Positions 8,228 to 15,308 of a stretch of DNA of 64,000 nucleotides are shown here, in pieces. The DNA comes from Myceligenerans crystallogenes (GTDB lineage: Bacteria > Actinomycetota > Actinomycetes > Actinomycetales > Cellulomonadaceae): the NCBI RefSeq assembly GCF_039529775.1, contig NZ_BAAANL010000005.1, positions 310,001 to 374,000 of the forward strand, in the 5' to 3' direction. How positions within the stretch are numbered: position 1 is the stretch's first letter; the number at the start of each line of letters is the position of its first letter. The notes beneath the pieces were generated by a model. That model searched no databases. It was given only the letters and a program-made list of their open reading frames with translations, and was not told the origin of the DNA. Both the position numbers and the translations under genes were made by a program.

Positions 8228-9558
8228 CGGGCTTCCTCCGGCGCGGCTCCGGCGAACCGCAGGATCTCGGCGTCGGCACCGGGCTCCTGCCCTAGCACCT
8301 CCGCGGGGGGCGCGCCCAGCACGAGGCGGCCGGCGCCCCGGGCGGCGAGCCCGGCGAGCACGGTCCAGTCGATGACCGCGAGCGTGACCATGACGGCCAC
8401 GAGCACGAGGAGCGAGGTCAGCACCACGGCGGCCGGCTGGTCGCTGACGGCGTCCTCGGTGCGCAGCACGCCCGCCACGACCCACGGCTGCCGGCTCAGC
8501 TCGCGCGTCATCCAGCCCAGGATCGCGGTGACGAAGGGGGCGGGGACCGCGACGATCGCCAGCCAGTACAGCGCGACGCGCAGCGGCCGGTGCATCCGGA
8601 AGATCGCGCCGCCGGCGAGCAGCAGGGCGAGCGTGATCGCGCCCAGGAACATCCACTCGCCGCCGAGGATCATGAACCCCAGCCCGACGGCGGCGAGGGT
8701 GTCGAGCAACCCGTCGCCGGGGTCGCCGCCGGCGGCCCCGGGGCTGTCCAGGCCGCGCACGTAGCTGAACTGCGCGAACCCGAACCCCTGCACGAGCAGC
8801 TGCCCGATCAGGCCGGTCACGATGCCGGTGCGCATCGAACGCCGCCACAGGTCCTCGTCGGCGTCCGCGGGCCCGCGCCCGCCCCAGGGCCCGCCGGGGC
8901 CGTGGCCGCGGCGCAGGTGCCAGGCGCCGACCCCCACCAGCACGAAGCCGCCCGCGGTGAGGCAGGCGCCGAGCACGTGCAGGGCGGACAGGAGCGCCGC
9001 CGGGTTGGTGACCAGCGCGACCGGATCGGTGATGGTGGCCACGCCGCCGGCGGCCGGGTCGCCGGTGAGCTCGTACCCGACGGGGTTGCGCAGGAACCCG
9101 TTCGCGACCATCACCGTGAACGCCGAGGCGTAGCCCGTGGCGACCACGCCCCAGAAGATCAGGTGGTGCGCGCCCCGCGGGATCACGTGCCAGCCGAACA
9201 CCCACAGCCCCAGGAGCGTGGACTCCAGGAAGAACGCCCCCAGAGTCTCGATCGCCAGCGGCGCCCCGAACACCTCGCCCACCACGTCGAGCAGCCCCGG
9301 GAAATGCAGCCCGAACTGCAGCTCCAGCACGATCCCGGCCGCGATCCCGAGCGCGTAGTTGACCAGGTAGAGCTGCCCCCAGAACCGGGTGGCGCGCTCC
9401 AGCACCCCGGCCTGCCAGGCCCCGCGCCGCTCGGCGCGCGCCCAGCGCGTGCCGAACAGGGCGACGACCGGGCCCAGCCCGAGCGTCACCAGCACGAAGA
9501 GGAAGTGGATTCCCGCCAGGAGAGCGAACTCCAGGCGAGCGAGTTCCGCGGCGCTCAC
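8224..9558 (-). CDS. cydA: Cytochrome bd-type oxidase subunit I (CydA-like), Q-loop lost
   Basis: This 444-residue, roughly nine-helix protein keeps the haem-ligand histidine H18 (GIHFLFV), the GAPLAIET and AFFLES glutamates, the helix-V histidine in ALHVLGACLTAG, and SRQPWVVAGVLRT. The long quinol-binding loop is reduced to a few residues. The GDESGY and K...E motifs after helix V are absent, and the FRIM arginine/methionine segment reads GFMILGGEWMF. It would reduce O2 at the membrane, but the electron donor may not be quinol. The GTG start has no Shine-Dalgarno and TACTAT lies 6 nt before it. Operon with the short CydB-like gene. Confidence 0.85.
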   Translation of the reverse strand: MSAAELARLEFALLAGIHFLFVLVTLGLGPVVALFGTRWARAERRGAWQAGVLERATRFWGQLYLVNYALGIAAGIVLELQFGLHFPGLLDVVGEVFGAPLAIETLGAFFLESTLLGLWVFGWHVIPRGAHHLIFWGVVATGYASAFTVMVANGFLRNPVGYELTGDPAAGGVATITDPVALVTNPAALLSALHVLGACLTAGGFVLVGVGAWHLRRGHGPGGPWGGRGPADADEDLWRRSMRTGIVTGLIGQLLVQGFGFAQFSYVRGLDSPGAAGGDPGDGLLDTLAAVGLGFMILGGEWMFLGAITLALLLAGGAIFRMHRPLRVALYWLAIVAVPAPFVTAILGWMTRELSRQPWVVAGVLRTEDAVSDQPAAVVLTSLLVLVAVMVTLAVIDWTVLAGLAARGAGRLVLGAPPAEVLGQEPGADAEILRFAGAAPEEAR

Positions 9559-9564
9559 TCGGCA

Positions 9565-9610
9565 ATAGTAGCGTGGCTACATATTGGGTGGCTACCGGTC
9601 GGGTAGCTAC
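9565..9610 (-). promoter_or_regulatory. cydA promoter with three direct repeats at 15-bp spacing
   Basis: The -10 hexamer TACTAT (9570-9565) sits 6 nt before the GTG. Immediately upstream are three copies of a 10-bp repeat, read on the plus strand as GCGTGGCTAC (9571-9580), GGGTGGCTAC (9586-9595) and GGGTAGCTAC (9601-9610). They start exactly 15 bp apart. The third contains the palindrome GTAGCTAC. They cover the -35 zone, so a regulator bound there would control the oxidase genes. Confidence 0.6.
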
Positions 9611-9642
9611 CGGTCGGGAACCGGCCGGGATTCGCCCAGGGG

Positions 9643-10116
9643 TCAGTACTCCCGGCGGTTCCCGGACGCCTGCCACGCGGCGAACGGCTCCGGCGCCACG
9701 TCGATCCGGAGCGGGACGAGCGCCGTCGGCCAGTCCTGCCGGGCGCCGCTGAGCAGGTCGTAGAACAGGCTGTCGTCGAACCCCGCCGCCGCGGCGTCGC
9801 GCCGGTCGGCGGCGAACACGAGCCGGTCGACGCGCGCCCAGAGCGCCGCGGACAGGCACATCGGGCACGGCTCGCACGAGGCGTAGAGGGTGGCGCCGGC
9901 GAGCGAGTGGGTGCCGAGCGCCCGGCAGGCGCGGCGGATCGCCACGACCTCGGCGTGCGCGGTCGGGTCGATGCCGCCGGTCACGTCGTTCGCGCCGGCC
10001 GCCACCTCGGCGTCGTCCAGCACGACGACGGCCCCGAAGGGGCCGCCACCGCCCGCGACGTTCTCCGTGGCGAGCGCCACCGCCCGGGCGAGCCAGCGGT
10101 CGTCGGCGTCGGTCAT
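9643..10116 (-). CDS. guaD: Guanine deaminase / nucleoside deaminase
   Basis: The ATG at 10116 follows an AGGAGA ribosome site 6 nt upstream, giving 157 residues; an in-frame upstream extension lacks one. The zinc ligands and catalytic acid are in PTAHAEV (H54, E56) and CEPCPMC (C84, C87). The AGFDDSLFYD segment and a C-terminal 'NRREY' tyrosine match the B. subtilis guanine deaminase type, where the tail tyrosine closes the active site of the partner subunit. It converts guanine to xanthine in the cytoplasm. The molybdenum hydroxylase at 0.7-4.4 kb could in principle act on xanthine, but the genes are not linked. Confidence 0.85.
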   Translation of the reverse strand: MTDADDRWLARAVALATENVAGGGGPFGAVVVLDDAEVAAGANDVTGGIDPTAHAEVVAIRRACRALGTHSLAGATLYASCEPCPMCLSAALWARVDRLVFAADRRDAAAAGFDDSLFYDLLSGARQDWPTALVPLRIDVAPEPFAAWQASGNRREY

Positions 10117-10215
10117 GATGTCTCCTGTTCGTCTCGCGGCCGCCCGCGTGCGGTTCTCCGGCGCGCACACGTCGTTCGGCCTGCGGACTTCACCATAAGC
10201 GCCCCGGCGCCCGAT

Positions 10216-11064
10216 CTACTGCGCGACGACCTCGATGGTGGCGCCCGCCCGCTCCAGGGCGGTGCGGTAGCGATGGGCCTCGGCGGCGGTGACCCGGTCG
10301 GCGACGGTCGTCGGGATCCGGCGGAAGACCGTGCGGGCCTCGTCCACGCCGAGCGCCGCGACCGAGCGCAGGGCGCTGATCAGCTCGTGGGCGTCCAGCT
10401 CGTGCTCGGCGTCGACCCCGACGAGCCGCACCGTGAAGGGGCCCTGCACTGAGAACCCGGGTTCGGAGCTGCCGCGGCGCGCCATGAGCACGTCGGTCAC
10501 GAGGTAGGCGACGAAGACAACCGCGGCCCAGGCCGCGACGCAGCCGATCGGCCCGATGACCGGGAGCAGCTCGATCCGGTCGGCCACGGACAGCACCAGC
10601 GGCGCCGAGATGACCGGCGTGACGTGCAGCAGCGCGCGGTGCGCGAGCTCGTGACCGTCAGTGACGCGCACGGCGCGGATCCCCCGCACCGCGAGGTGCG
10701 CCACGGCCTGCTCGGAGCGCACGCGCGTCAGGCCGCGCGCCACGATCCAGCCGTCCGCGGCGTCGCGGCCGGCCACCGAGGGCCGCGCGAGGGCGGGCGG
10801 CCGGGCGGCGGCGGCCGGCTCCAGGCGCAGGATCGCGCGGACGCGGTCGCGCGACGACCCGCCGGTGTCGAGGATGCGCACGGCGGAGTCCTTCGGCTCG
10901 GCGACGTCGTGCACCGGATGGCGCACCGCCAGGACCAGCAGCATGACGGCGATCGCGAGCAGCACGCCGTCGAACCACCCGGCGAGCGTCCCCTGCGCCT
11001 CGATCGCGGCAACATAGACGAGCGTCCCTGTCAGGAACAACGCAGCTCGTGTGCCGTGCTTCAC
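10216..11064 (-). CDS. Membrane protein with C-terminal ribosomal L7/L12-like domain
   Basis: This 282-residue protein has hydrophobic helices near residues 7-21, 32-48 and a double span near 150-195. The last 75 residues (about 207-282) resemble the C-terminal domain of ribosomal protein L7/L12: FTVRLVGV, then 'ELISALRSVAALGVDEAR', 'IPTTVADRVTAAEA' and a final LERAGATIEVV. That order matches L7/L12 (IKAVR..TGLGLKEAK ... P..LKEGV...DA ... LEEAGAEVEV). In L7/L12 this domain recruits translation GTPases; the role here is unknown. Its ATG overlaps the stop of the phosphopantetheinyl transferase gene (ATGA), so the two are translationally coupled. Confidence 0.7.
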   Translation of the reverse strand: MKHGTRAALFLTGTLVYVAAIEAQGTLAGWFDGVLLAIAVMLLVLAVRHPVHDVAEPKDSAVRILDTGGSSRDRVRAILRLEPAAAARPPALARPSVAGRDAADGWIVARGLTRVRSEQAVAHLAVRGIRAVRVTDGHELAHRALLHVTPVISAPLVLSVADRIELLPVIGPIGCVAAWAAVVFVAYLVTDVLMARRGSSEPGFSVQGPFTVRLVGVDAEHELDAHELISALRSVAALGVDEARTVFRRIPTTVADRVTAAEAHRYRTALERAGATIEVVAQ

Positions 11065-11810
11065 ATCAGTGAGTGTGCCAGATCCCGGACGGTGCTCTTG
11101 ACCGCGAGAGCCACCTTGTGGTTGTCGACGTCACGTTCTGCGAGGTCCCAGCCCGGAGGGGCGACGGTGAGATCGTCGGCGGCCAGGGATCTGCCGAGGC
11201 CGATCCCGAGGCCCTTGAGGTAGGCCTCCTTGCGGGACCAGATGCGGGTGAAGGCCGCGGCGCGGCCCGCCGGGTCCGCCTGCGCGACGAGCTCCTGCTC
11301 GCGGGGATGCAGCGAGGCGATGATCTCGTCGGAGGTGCGCGCCGGCACGACGGGTTCGACGTCGACGCCGACGTCGACGCCCGCGGGCGCGACGGCGACT
11401 GCGGCCAGGCCGCCGCCGTGGGAGATCGAGAACTCCGCCCGCTGCTGCAGGTGCCCGACGGCGAGCACCGGCCGCCCGTGCGGCTCCCCGCACCCGGGGC
11501 ACGCGGCCCGGTCGAAGCGCAGCGCCGCGGGCGGCAGGTCGAGCCGCGCGCCGAGCACGAGCCGCAGCGCGGTGTGCGCGACGTGGTACCGCGCCCGGTC
11601 GGCGGCGCGCAGGTAACGGGACATCCGCTCCCGCTCGGCGTCGTCCAGCACGTCGGGGAGGTCCGCCGGGGACCGGTCGGCGGAGGAGCCGCCCGGCACG
11701 GCGTCGTCGGGCACCCCCGGCACGCGGAGCACGACTGCCTCCGCGGATCCGCAGGTCAGCCGCGCGACGATCAGCCTGTCCAGTACTTCGGGCGCCCGGA
11801 GGTCAGTCAC
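11061..11810 (-). CDS. 4'-phosphopantetheinyl transferase (Sfp-type)
   Basis: This 249-residue protein belongs to the Sfp/AcpT superfamily, which moves the 4'-phosphopantetheine arm of CoA onto a serine of carrier proteins. The Mg-binding GVDVGVDVEPV motif and the second signature FTRIWSRKEAYLKGLG are both intact. Length fits the Sfp type (about 225-250) rather than the short AcpS (about 120). A low-complexity linker with zinc-finger-like 'CPGCGEPHGRP' lies mid-protein, which is common in this family. No NRPS or PKS genes are in the window, so the carrier partner is elsewhere. Coupled to the L7/L12-tailed membrane protein. Confidence 0.9.
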   Translation of the reverse strand: MTDLRAPEVLDRLIVARLTCGSAEAVVLRVPGVPDDAVPGGSSADRSPADLPDVLDDAERERMSRYLRAADRARYHVAHTALRLVLGARLDLPPAALRFDRAACPGCGEPHGRPVLAVGHLQQRAEFSISHGGGLAAVAVAPAGVDVGVDVEPVVPARTSDEIIASLHPREQELVAQADPAGRAAAFTRIWSRKEAYLKGLGIGLGRSLAADDLTVAPPGWDLAERDVDNHKVALAVKSTVRDLAHSLM

Positions 11811-11890
11811 GCCCCTGAACTTAGCCGATCGTCCGCGGTCACCGAGGAGATCGCCGGTTCAAGAACGCCCGGGCGGCCGGGAACCCCTCC

Positions 11891-11936
11891 GTGACCCGAC
11901 CACCGGTGGCCTCCGCGCCACCGGTGGTCGGGTCAC
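11891..11936 (-). terminator. leuA terminator: perfect 20-bp hairpin
   Basis: Arms 11891-11910 and 11917-11936 are exact reverse complements over 20 bp with a 6-nt loop, starting 8 bp after the leuA stop codon. There is no T-tract on either side, as is common for actinobacterial terminators. It isolates leuA from the downstream transferase gene. Confidence 0.8.
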
Positions 11937-11944
11937 CGCCCTGC

Positions 11945-13804
11945 TCAGGAGGGCGTGCGCTCCGCGCGGTTGACCGCCGAGACGATCGCCTTCAGCGAGG
12001 CCGTCGTGATGGACGGGTCGATGCCCACGCCCCACAGGACGTCGTCGCCCACCTGGCACTCGACGTACGCCGCGGCCGCGGCGTCGCCGCCCTCGGCCAG
12101 GGCGTGCTCGGTGTAGTCCAGGACGCGCACGTCCACGCCCACGTGGCTGATCGCGTCCGTGAAGGCGTCGACCGGGCCCGTGCCCGTGCCCGTGAGGGTG
12201 TGCTTCTCGCCGCGGTCGACGACGTCGATCTCCAGCGTCGCCGGGCCGCCCTCGGCCGCCCGGATGCGGGTGTGCTCCAGCCTGAGGCGGCCCCACGGCT
12301 GCAGGTCCGCGCCGGCCGCGCCGACGCCGGCCTGGTCGATCGGCAGGTACTCGTCGGCGAAGATGCGCCAGATGTCCTCGCCCGTGACCTCGTGGCCCTC
12401 GGTGTCCGTGACGCGCTGCACGGCCCCGGAGAACTCGATCTGGAGGCGCCGCGGCAGGTCCAGGCCGTGGTCGTGCTTGAGCAGGTACGCGACGCCGCCC
12501 TTGCCGGACTGGCTGTTGACGCGGATCACGGCCTCGTACGAGCGGCCCACGTCGCGCGGGTCGATCGGCAGGTACGGCACGCCCCACACCAGGTCGTCGA
12601 CGCCGACGCCGGCCGCCTCCGCGCGCCCGGCCATGTGCTCGAAGCCCTTCTTGATCGCGTCCTGGTGCGACCCCGAGAACGCGGTGAACACCAGGTCGCC
12701 CACGTACGGGGTGCGCTCCGGCACGCGCAGCTGGTTGCAGTGCTCCACGGTGCGCTTGATGGAGTCGATCCCGCCGTCCACGGCGAAGTTGATCTGCGGG
12801 TCGATGCCCTGCGCGAACAGGTTCATCCCGAGGGTCACCAGGTCGACGTTGCCGGTGCGCTCGCCGTTGCCGAACAGGCAGCCCTCGATGCGGTCGGCAC
12901 CGGCCAGGTAGCCCAGCTCCGCGGCGGCCACGGCGGTGCCGCGGTCGTTGTGCGGGTGCAGCGAGACGATGACGTTCTCGCGGTGGTTCAGGTGCCGGCA
13001 CATCCACTCGATCGAGTCGGCGTAGACGTTCGGGGTGGCCATCTCGACCGTCGCCGGCAGGTTGATGATCACCTTGCGCTCCGGCGTCGGCTCGAAGACC
13101 TCCAGCACCTCGTTGCAGATGCGGACGGCGAACTCCAGCTCGGTGCCGGTGTACGACTCGGGCGAGTACTCGTAGTAGACCCGCGTGTCCGGCACGGTCT
13201 CCTCGAGCTTGCGGCACAGCTTCGCACCGTCCAGCGCGATGTCGACGATTCCGTCCTGATCGGTCCGGAACACGACCTCGCGCTGCAGCACCGACGTCGA
13301 GTTGTACAGGTGCACGATCGCCTGCTTGGCGCCGCGGATCGACTCGTACGTGCGCTCGATCAGGTGCGCGCGGGACTGGGTCAGAACCTGGATGACGACG
13401 TCGTCCGGGATCCGGTTCTCCTCGATCAGCTTGCGCACGAAGTCGAAGTCCGTCTGGCTCGCGGACGGGAAGCCGACCTCGATCTCCTTGTAGCCCATCC
13501 GCACGAGCAGGTCGAACATGCGCAGCTTGCGCTCGGCGTCCATCGGCTCGATGAGGGCCTGGTTGCCGTCCCGCAGGTCGACGGCGCACCAGCGGGGCGC
13601 CTGCTCGATGCGGCGGGTGGGCCAGGTGCGGTCCGGCAGGTCGACGGCGAACTGCTCGTGGAACGGCTGGTACTTGTGGACCGGCATCCCCGAGGGCCGC
13701 TGCGGGTTGTCCTCGATGAGCCCGCCGGCGGTGCCGTACACGGGGTCACCGTGCGTCGCTCCGCGCGCGGGGTTGTCGGTCGTGTTCTCCGTGCTGATGT
13801 TCAT
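11945..13804 (-). CDS. leuA: 2-isopropylmalate synthase
   Basis: This 619-residue enzyme condenses acetyl-CoA with 2-oxoisovalerate, the first committed step of leucine synthesis. Family signatures are clear: VDLRDGNQALIEPM (metal-binding Asp), the HPHNDRGTAVAA histidines, and the GNGERTGNVDLVTLGMN loop. The C-terminal regulatory domain (about residues 450-590) should bind leucine for feedback inhibition. Length fits the long actinobacterial LeuA (about 600-640) rather than the shorter proteobacterial one. The ATG follows AGGAGG at good spacing. An apparent leucine attenuator precedes it and a 20-bp hairpin follows it. Confidence 0.97.
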   Translation of the reverse strand: MNISTENTTDNPARGATHGDPVYGTAGGLIEDNPQRPSGMPVHKYQPFHEQFAVDLPDRTWPTRRIEQAPRWCAVDLRDGNQALIEPMDAERKLRMFDLLVRMGYKEIEVGFPSASQTDFDFVRKLIEENRIPDDVVIQVLTQSRAHLIERTYESIRGAKQAIVHLYNSTSVLQREVVFRTDQDGIVDIALDGAKLCRKLEETVPDTRVYYEYSPESYTGTELEFAVRICNEVLEVFEPTPERKVIINLPATVEMATPNVYADSIEWMCRHLNHRENVIVSLHPHNDRGTAVAAAELGYLAGADRIEGCLFGNGERTGNVDLVTLGMNLFAQGIDPQINFAVDGGIDSIKRTVEHCNQLRVPERTPYVGDLVFTAFSGSHQDAIKKGFEHMAGRAEAAGVGVDDLVWGVPYLPIDPRDVGRSYEAVIRVNSQSGKGGVAYLLKHDHGLDLPRRLQIEFSGAVQRVTDTEGHEVTGEDIWRIFADEYLPIDQAGVGAAGADLQPWGRLRLEHTRIRAAEGGPATLEIDVVDRGEKHTLTGTGTGPVDAFTDAISHVGVDVRVLDYTEHALAEGGDAAAAAYVECQVGDDVLWGVGIDPSITTASLKAIVSAVNRAERTPS

Positions 13805-13885
13805 GACTGGCGAGTCCTCCTGTTGAAGTGACCTTTGTCAGGCTCTCGGCCCGGGTCACGGGCCGCGGCCGGCATCACGAAGCCA

Positions 13886-13926
13886 CCGCGGCGAGGAGTC
13901 CGGCCTCTTATGGGGCCTCGCCGCGG
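13886..13926 (-). promoter_or_regulatory. Attenuator hairpin in the leuA leader
   Basis: Arms 13886-13896 and 13916-13926 are exactly complementary over 11 bp. The hairpin overlaps the end of a leader ORF rich in Leu codons and lies 82 bp before leuA. A second GC-rich palindromic block (centred near 13866) lies between it and the ribosome site and could be the alternative terminator/antiterminator arm. The arrangement is that of classical transcription attenuation, but the pairing choice cannot be proven by eye. Confidence 0.6.
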
Positions 13927-13958
13927 CACCGAAGGAGGAGGCTCTTCGCCGGGTGCAC
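13908..13958 (-). CDS. leuA leader peptide (16 residues, three consecutive Leu)
   Basis: A GTG-started ORF of 16 codons reads MHPAKSLLLRCRGEAP and then TAA. Leu codons CTC-CTC-CTT are consecutive at positions 7-9. The hexamer TAGAGT lies 6 nt before the GTG, so the transcript may be leaderless; a GGAGG also lies 12 nt upstream. The stop codon falls in the loop of the downstream hairpin. A ribosome stalled at the Leu codons would sit over the first arm. It is too short to be an ordinary gene; its position upstream of leuA gives the function. Confidence 0.65.
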   Translation of the reverse strand: MHPAKSLLLRCRGEAP

Positions 13959-14036
13959 GCTGTCACTCTACCTCCGAGGGTGTCGCGGACCACAGCCGTC
14001 CACGATGTGGCGACGATTCCGGACCGGCGACGGCGC

Positions 14037-14070
14037 GCTCCGCGCGACCCCTCCCGGGCCCGCGCGGAGC
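14037..14070 (-). terminator. Hairpin at the end of the aminotransferase gene
   Basis: Arms 14037-14046 and 14061-14070 are exact 10-bp reverse complements with a 14-nt loop. The hairpin begins at the aminotransferase stop codon and separates this operon from the leuA leader. Confidence 0.55.
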
Positions 14071-15308
14071 TACCCGCGCTTCGTCTCCAGGAACTCCGCG
14101 ATCCGCCCGATGGCGTCGGTCAGCACGTCGACGCTCGGCAGCATCACGAGCCGGAAGTGGTCGGGCCGCGGCCAGTTGAAGCCGGTGCCGTGCGTGACCA
14201 GGATCTTCTTGTCGCGCAGGAGCTCGAGGACCAGCTTCTCGTCGTCGTCCACCTGGTAGACCTCGGGGTCGAGGCGAGGGAAGCAGTACAGCGCGCCCCG
14301 CGGCGCGACCGTCGAGACGCCGGGGATCTCGTTGAGGAGCCGCACCGCCGTGTCGCGCTGCTCCAGCAGGCGCCCGCCGGGCAGCAGGATCTCGTCGACG
14401 ATCTCGGGGCCGGCGCCCAGCGCCGCGGGGATCGCGTACTGCGCCGGGACGTTCGCGCACATGCGCATGTTCGACAGGAGGGTCAGCCCCTCCAGGAAGT
14501 CCGTGGCCAGGTGCCGCGGCCCCGTGACCGCCACCCAGCCGGAGCGGAACCCCGCCACCCGGTAGGCCTTGGACAGGCCGGAGAAGGTCAGGCAGAGCAC
14601 GTCGTCGCCCGCGAACGTGGCGGTGTGGTGGTGCGTCGCGCCGTCGAACAGCACCTTCTCGTAGATCTCGTCGCTCAGGAGCACCAGGTCGTGCCGCCGG
14701 GCGAGGTCGGCCAGCGCCCGCACCGTCTCGGCCGGGTAGACGGCGCCGGTCGGGTTGTTCGGGTTGATGACCACCAGCGCCTTGGTGCGCGGCGTGATCC
14801 TGCGCTCGATGTCGGCGAGATCGGGCGCCCAGCCGGCGGCCTCGTCGGTCGCGTAGTGGACGGGGGTGCCGCCGGTGAGCGTCACCGCGCCCGTCCACAG
14901 CGGGTAGTCGGGCGCGGGGATGAGCACCTCGTCGCCGACGTCGACGAGCGCCTGCAGCACGAGCGAGATCATCTCGGACACGCCGCTGCCGATGAACACA
15001 TCCGAGGGGTCCATGTCCAGGCCGCGGCCGGTGTAGTACGCGGCCACGGCCTCGCGCGCGGGCAGCACGCCCCGCGAGTCGGAGTAGCCCTCGCCGGCGT
15101 GCAGGTGCCGCTGCACGCCCTCCAGCACGACCTCCGGCGCCTCGAACCCGAACGGCGCCGGGTTCCCGATGTTCAGCTTGAGGACCTGGTGGCCCTCCGC
15201 CTCGAGGCGCTCCGCCTCGACCAGGATCGGTCCGCGCACGTCGTAGCGGACATCTCGCAGCTTGCTGGACTGTGTGATCGGGCGCACAGAAGGGATTCTC
15301 TCATTCAC
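14070..15308 (-). CDS. Alanine-type aminotransferase (class I, PLP)
   Basis: The GTG at 15308 overlaps the previous gene's stop (GTGA), giving 412 residues. It is a fold-type I PLP enzyme with VINPNNPTGAVYP, the DEIYEKVLFDG segment, the PLP lysine in FSGLSKAYRVAGFRSGW and an FRLVMLP arginine near the C-terminus. The N-terminal 'QSSKLRDVRYDVRGP' and NIGNPAPFGFEAPE stretches are typical of the AlaA/YfbQ branch, which makes alanine from glutamate and pyruvate. Substrate choice is inferred. It is translationally coupled to the large membrane/LRV protein upstream. Confidence 0.9.
   Translation of the reverse strand: MNERIPSVRPITQSSKLRDVRYDVRGPILVEAERLEAEGHQVLKLNIGNPAPFGFEAPEVVLEGVQRHLHAGEGYSDSRGVLPAREAVAAYYTGRGLDMDPSDVFIGSGVSEMISLVLQALVDVGDEVLIPAPDYPLWTGAVTLTGGTPVHYATDEAAGWAPDLADIERRITPRTKALVVINPNNPTGAVYPAETVRALADLARRHDLVLLSDEIYEKVLFDGATHHHTATFAGDDVLCLTFSGLSKAYRVAGFRSGWVAVTGPRHLATDFLEGLTLLSNMRMCANVPAQYAIPAALGAGPEIVDEILLPGGRLLEQRDTAVRLLNEIPGVSTVAPRGALYCFPRLDPEVYQVDDDEKLVLELLRDKKILVTHGTGFNWPRPDHFRLVMLPSVDVLTDAIGRIAEFLETKRG

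Noticed and set aside
8228..10168. A continuous minus-strand frame running from the deaminase into the CydB-like gene.
   Set aside because: Only the last 241 codons look like protein (CydB-like). The upstream part is an out-of-frame shadow of cydA and guaD.
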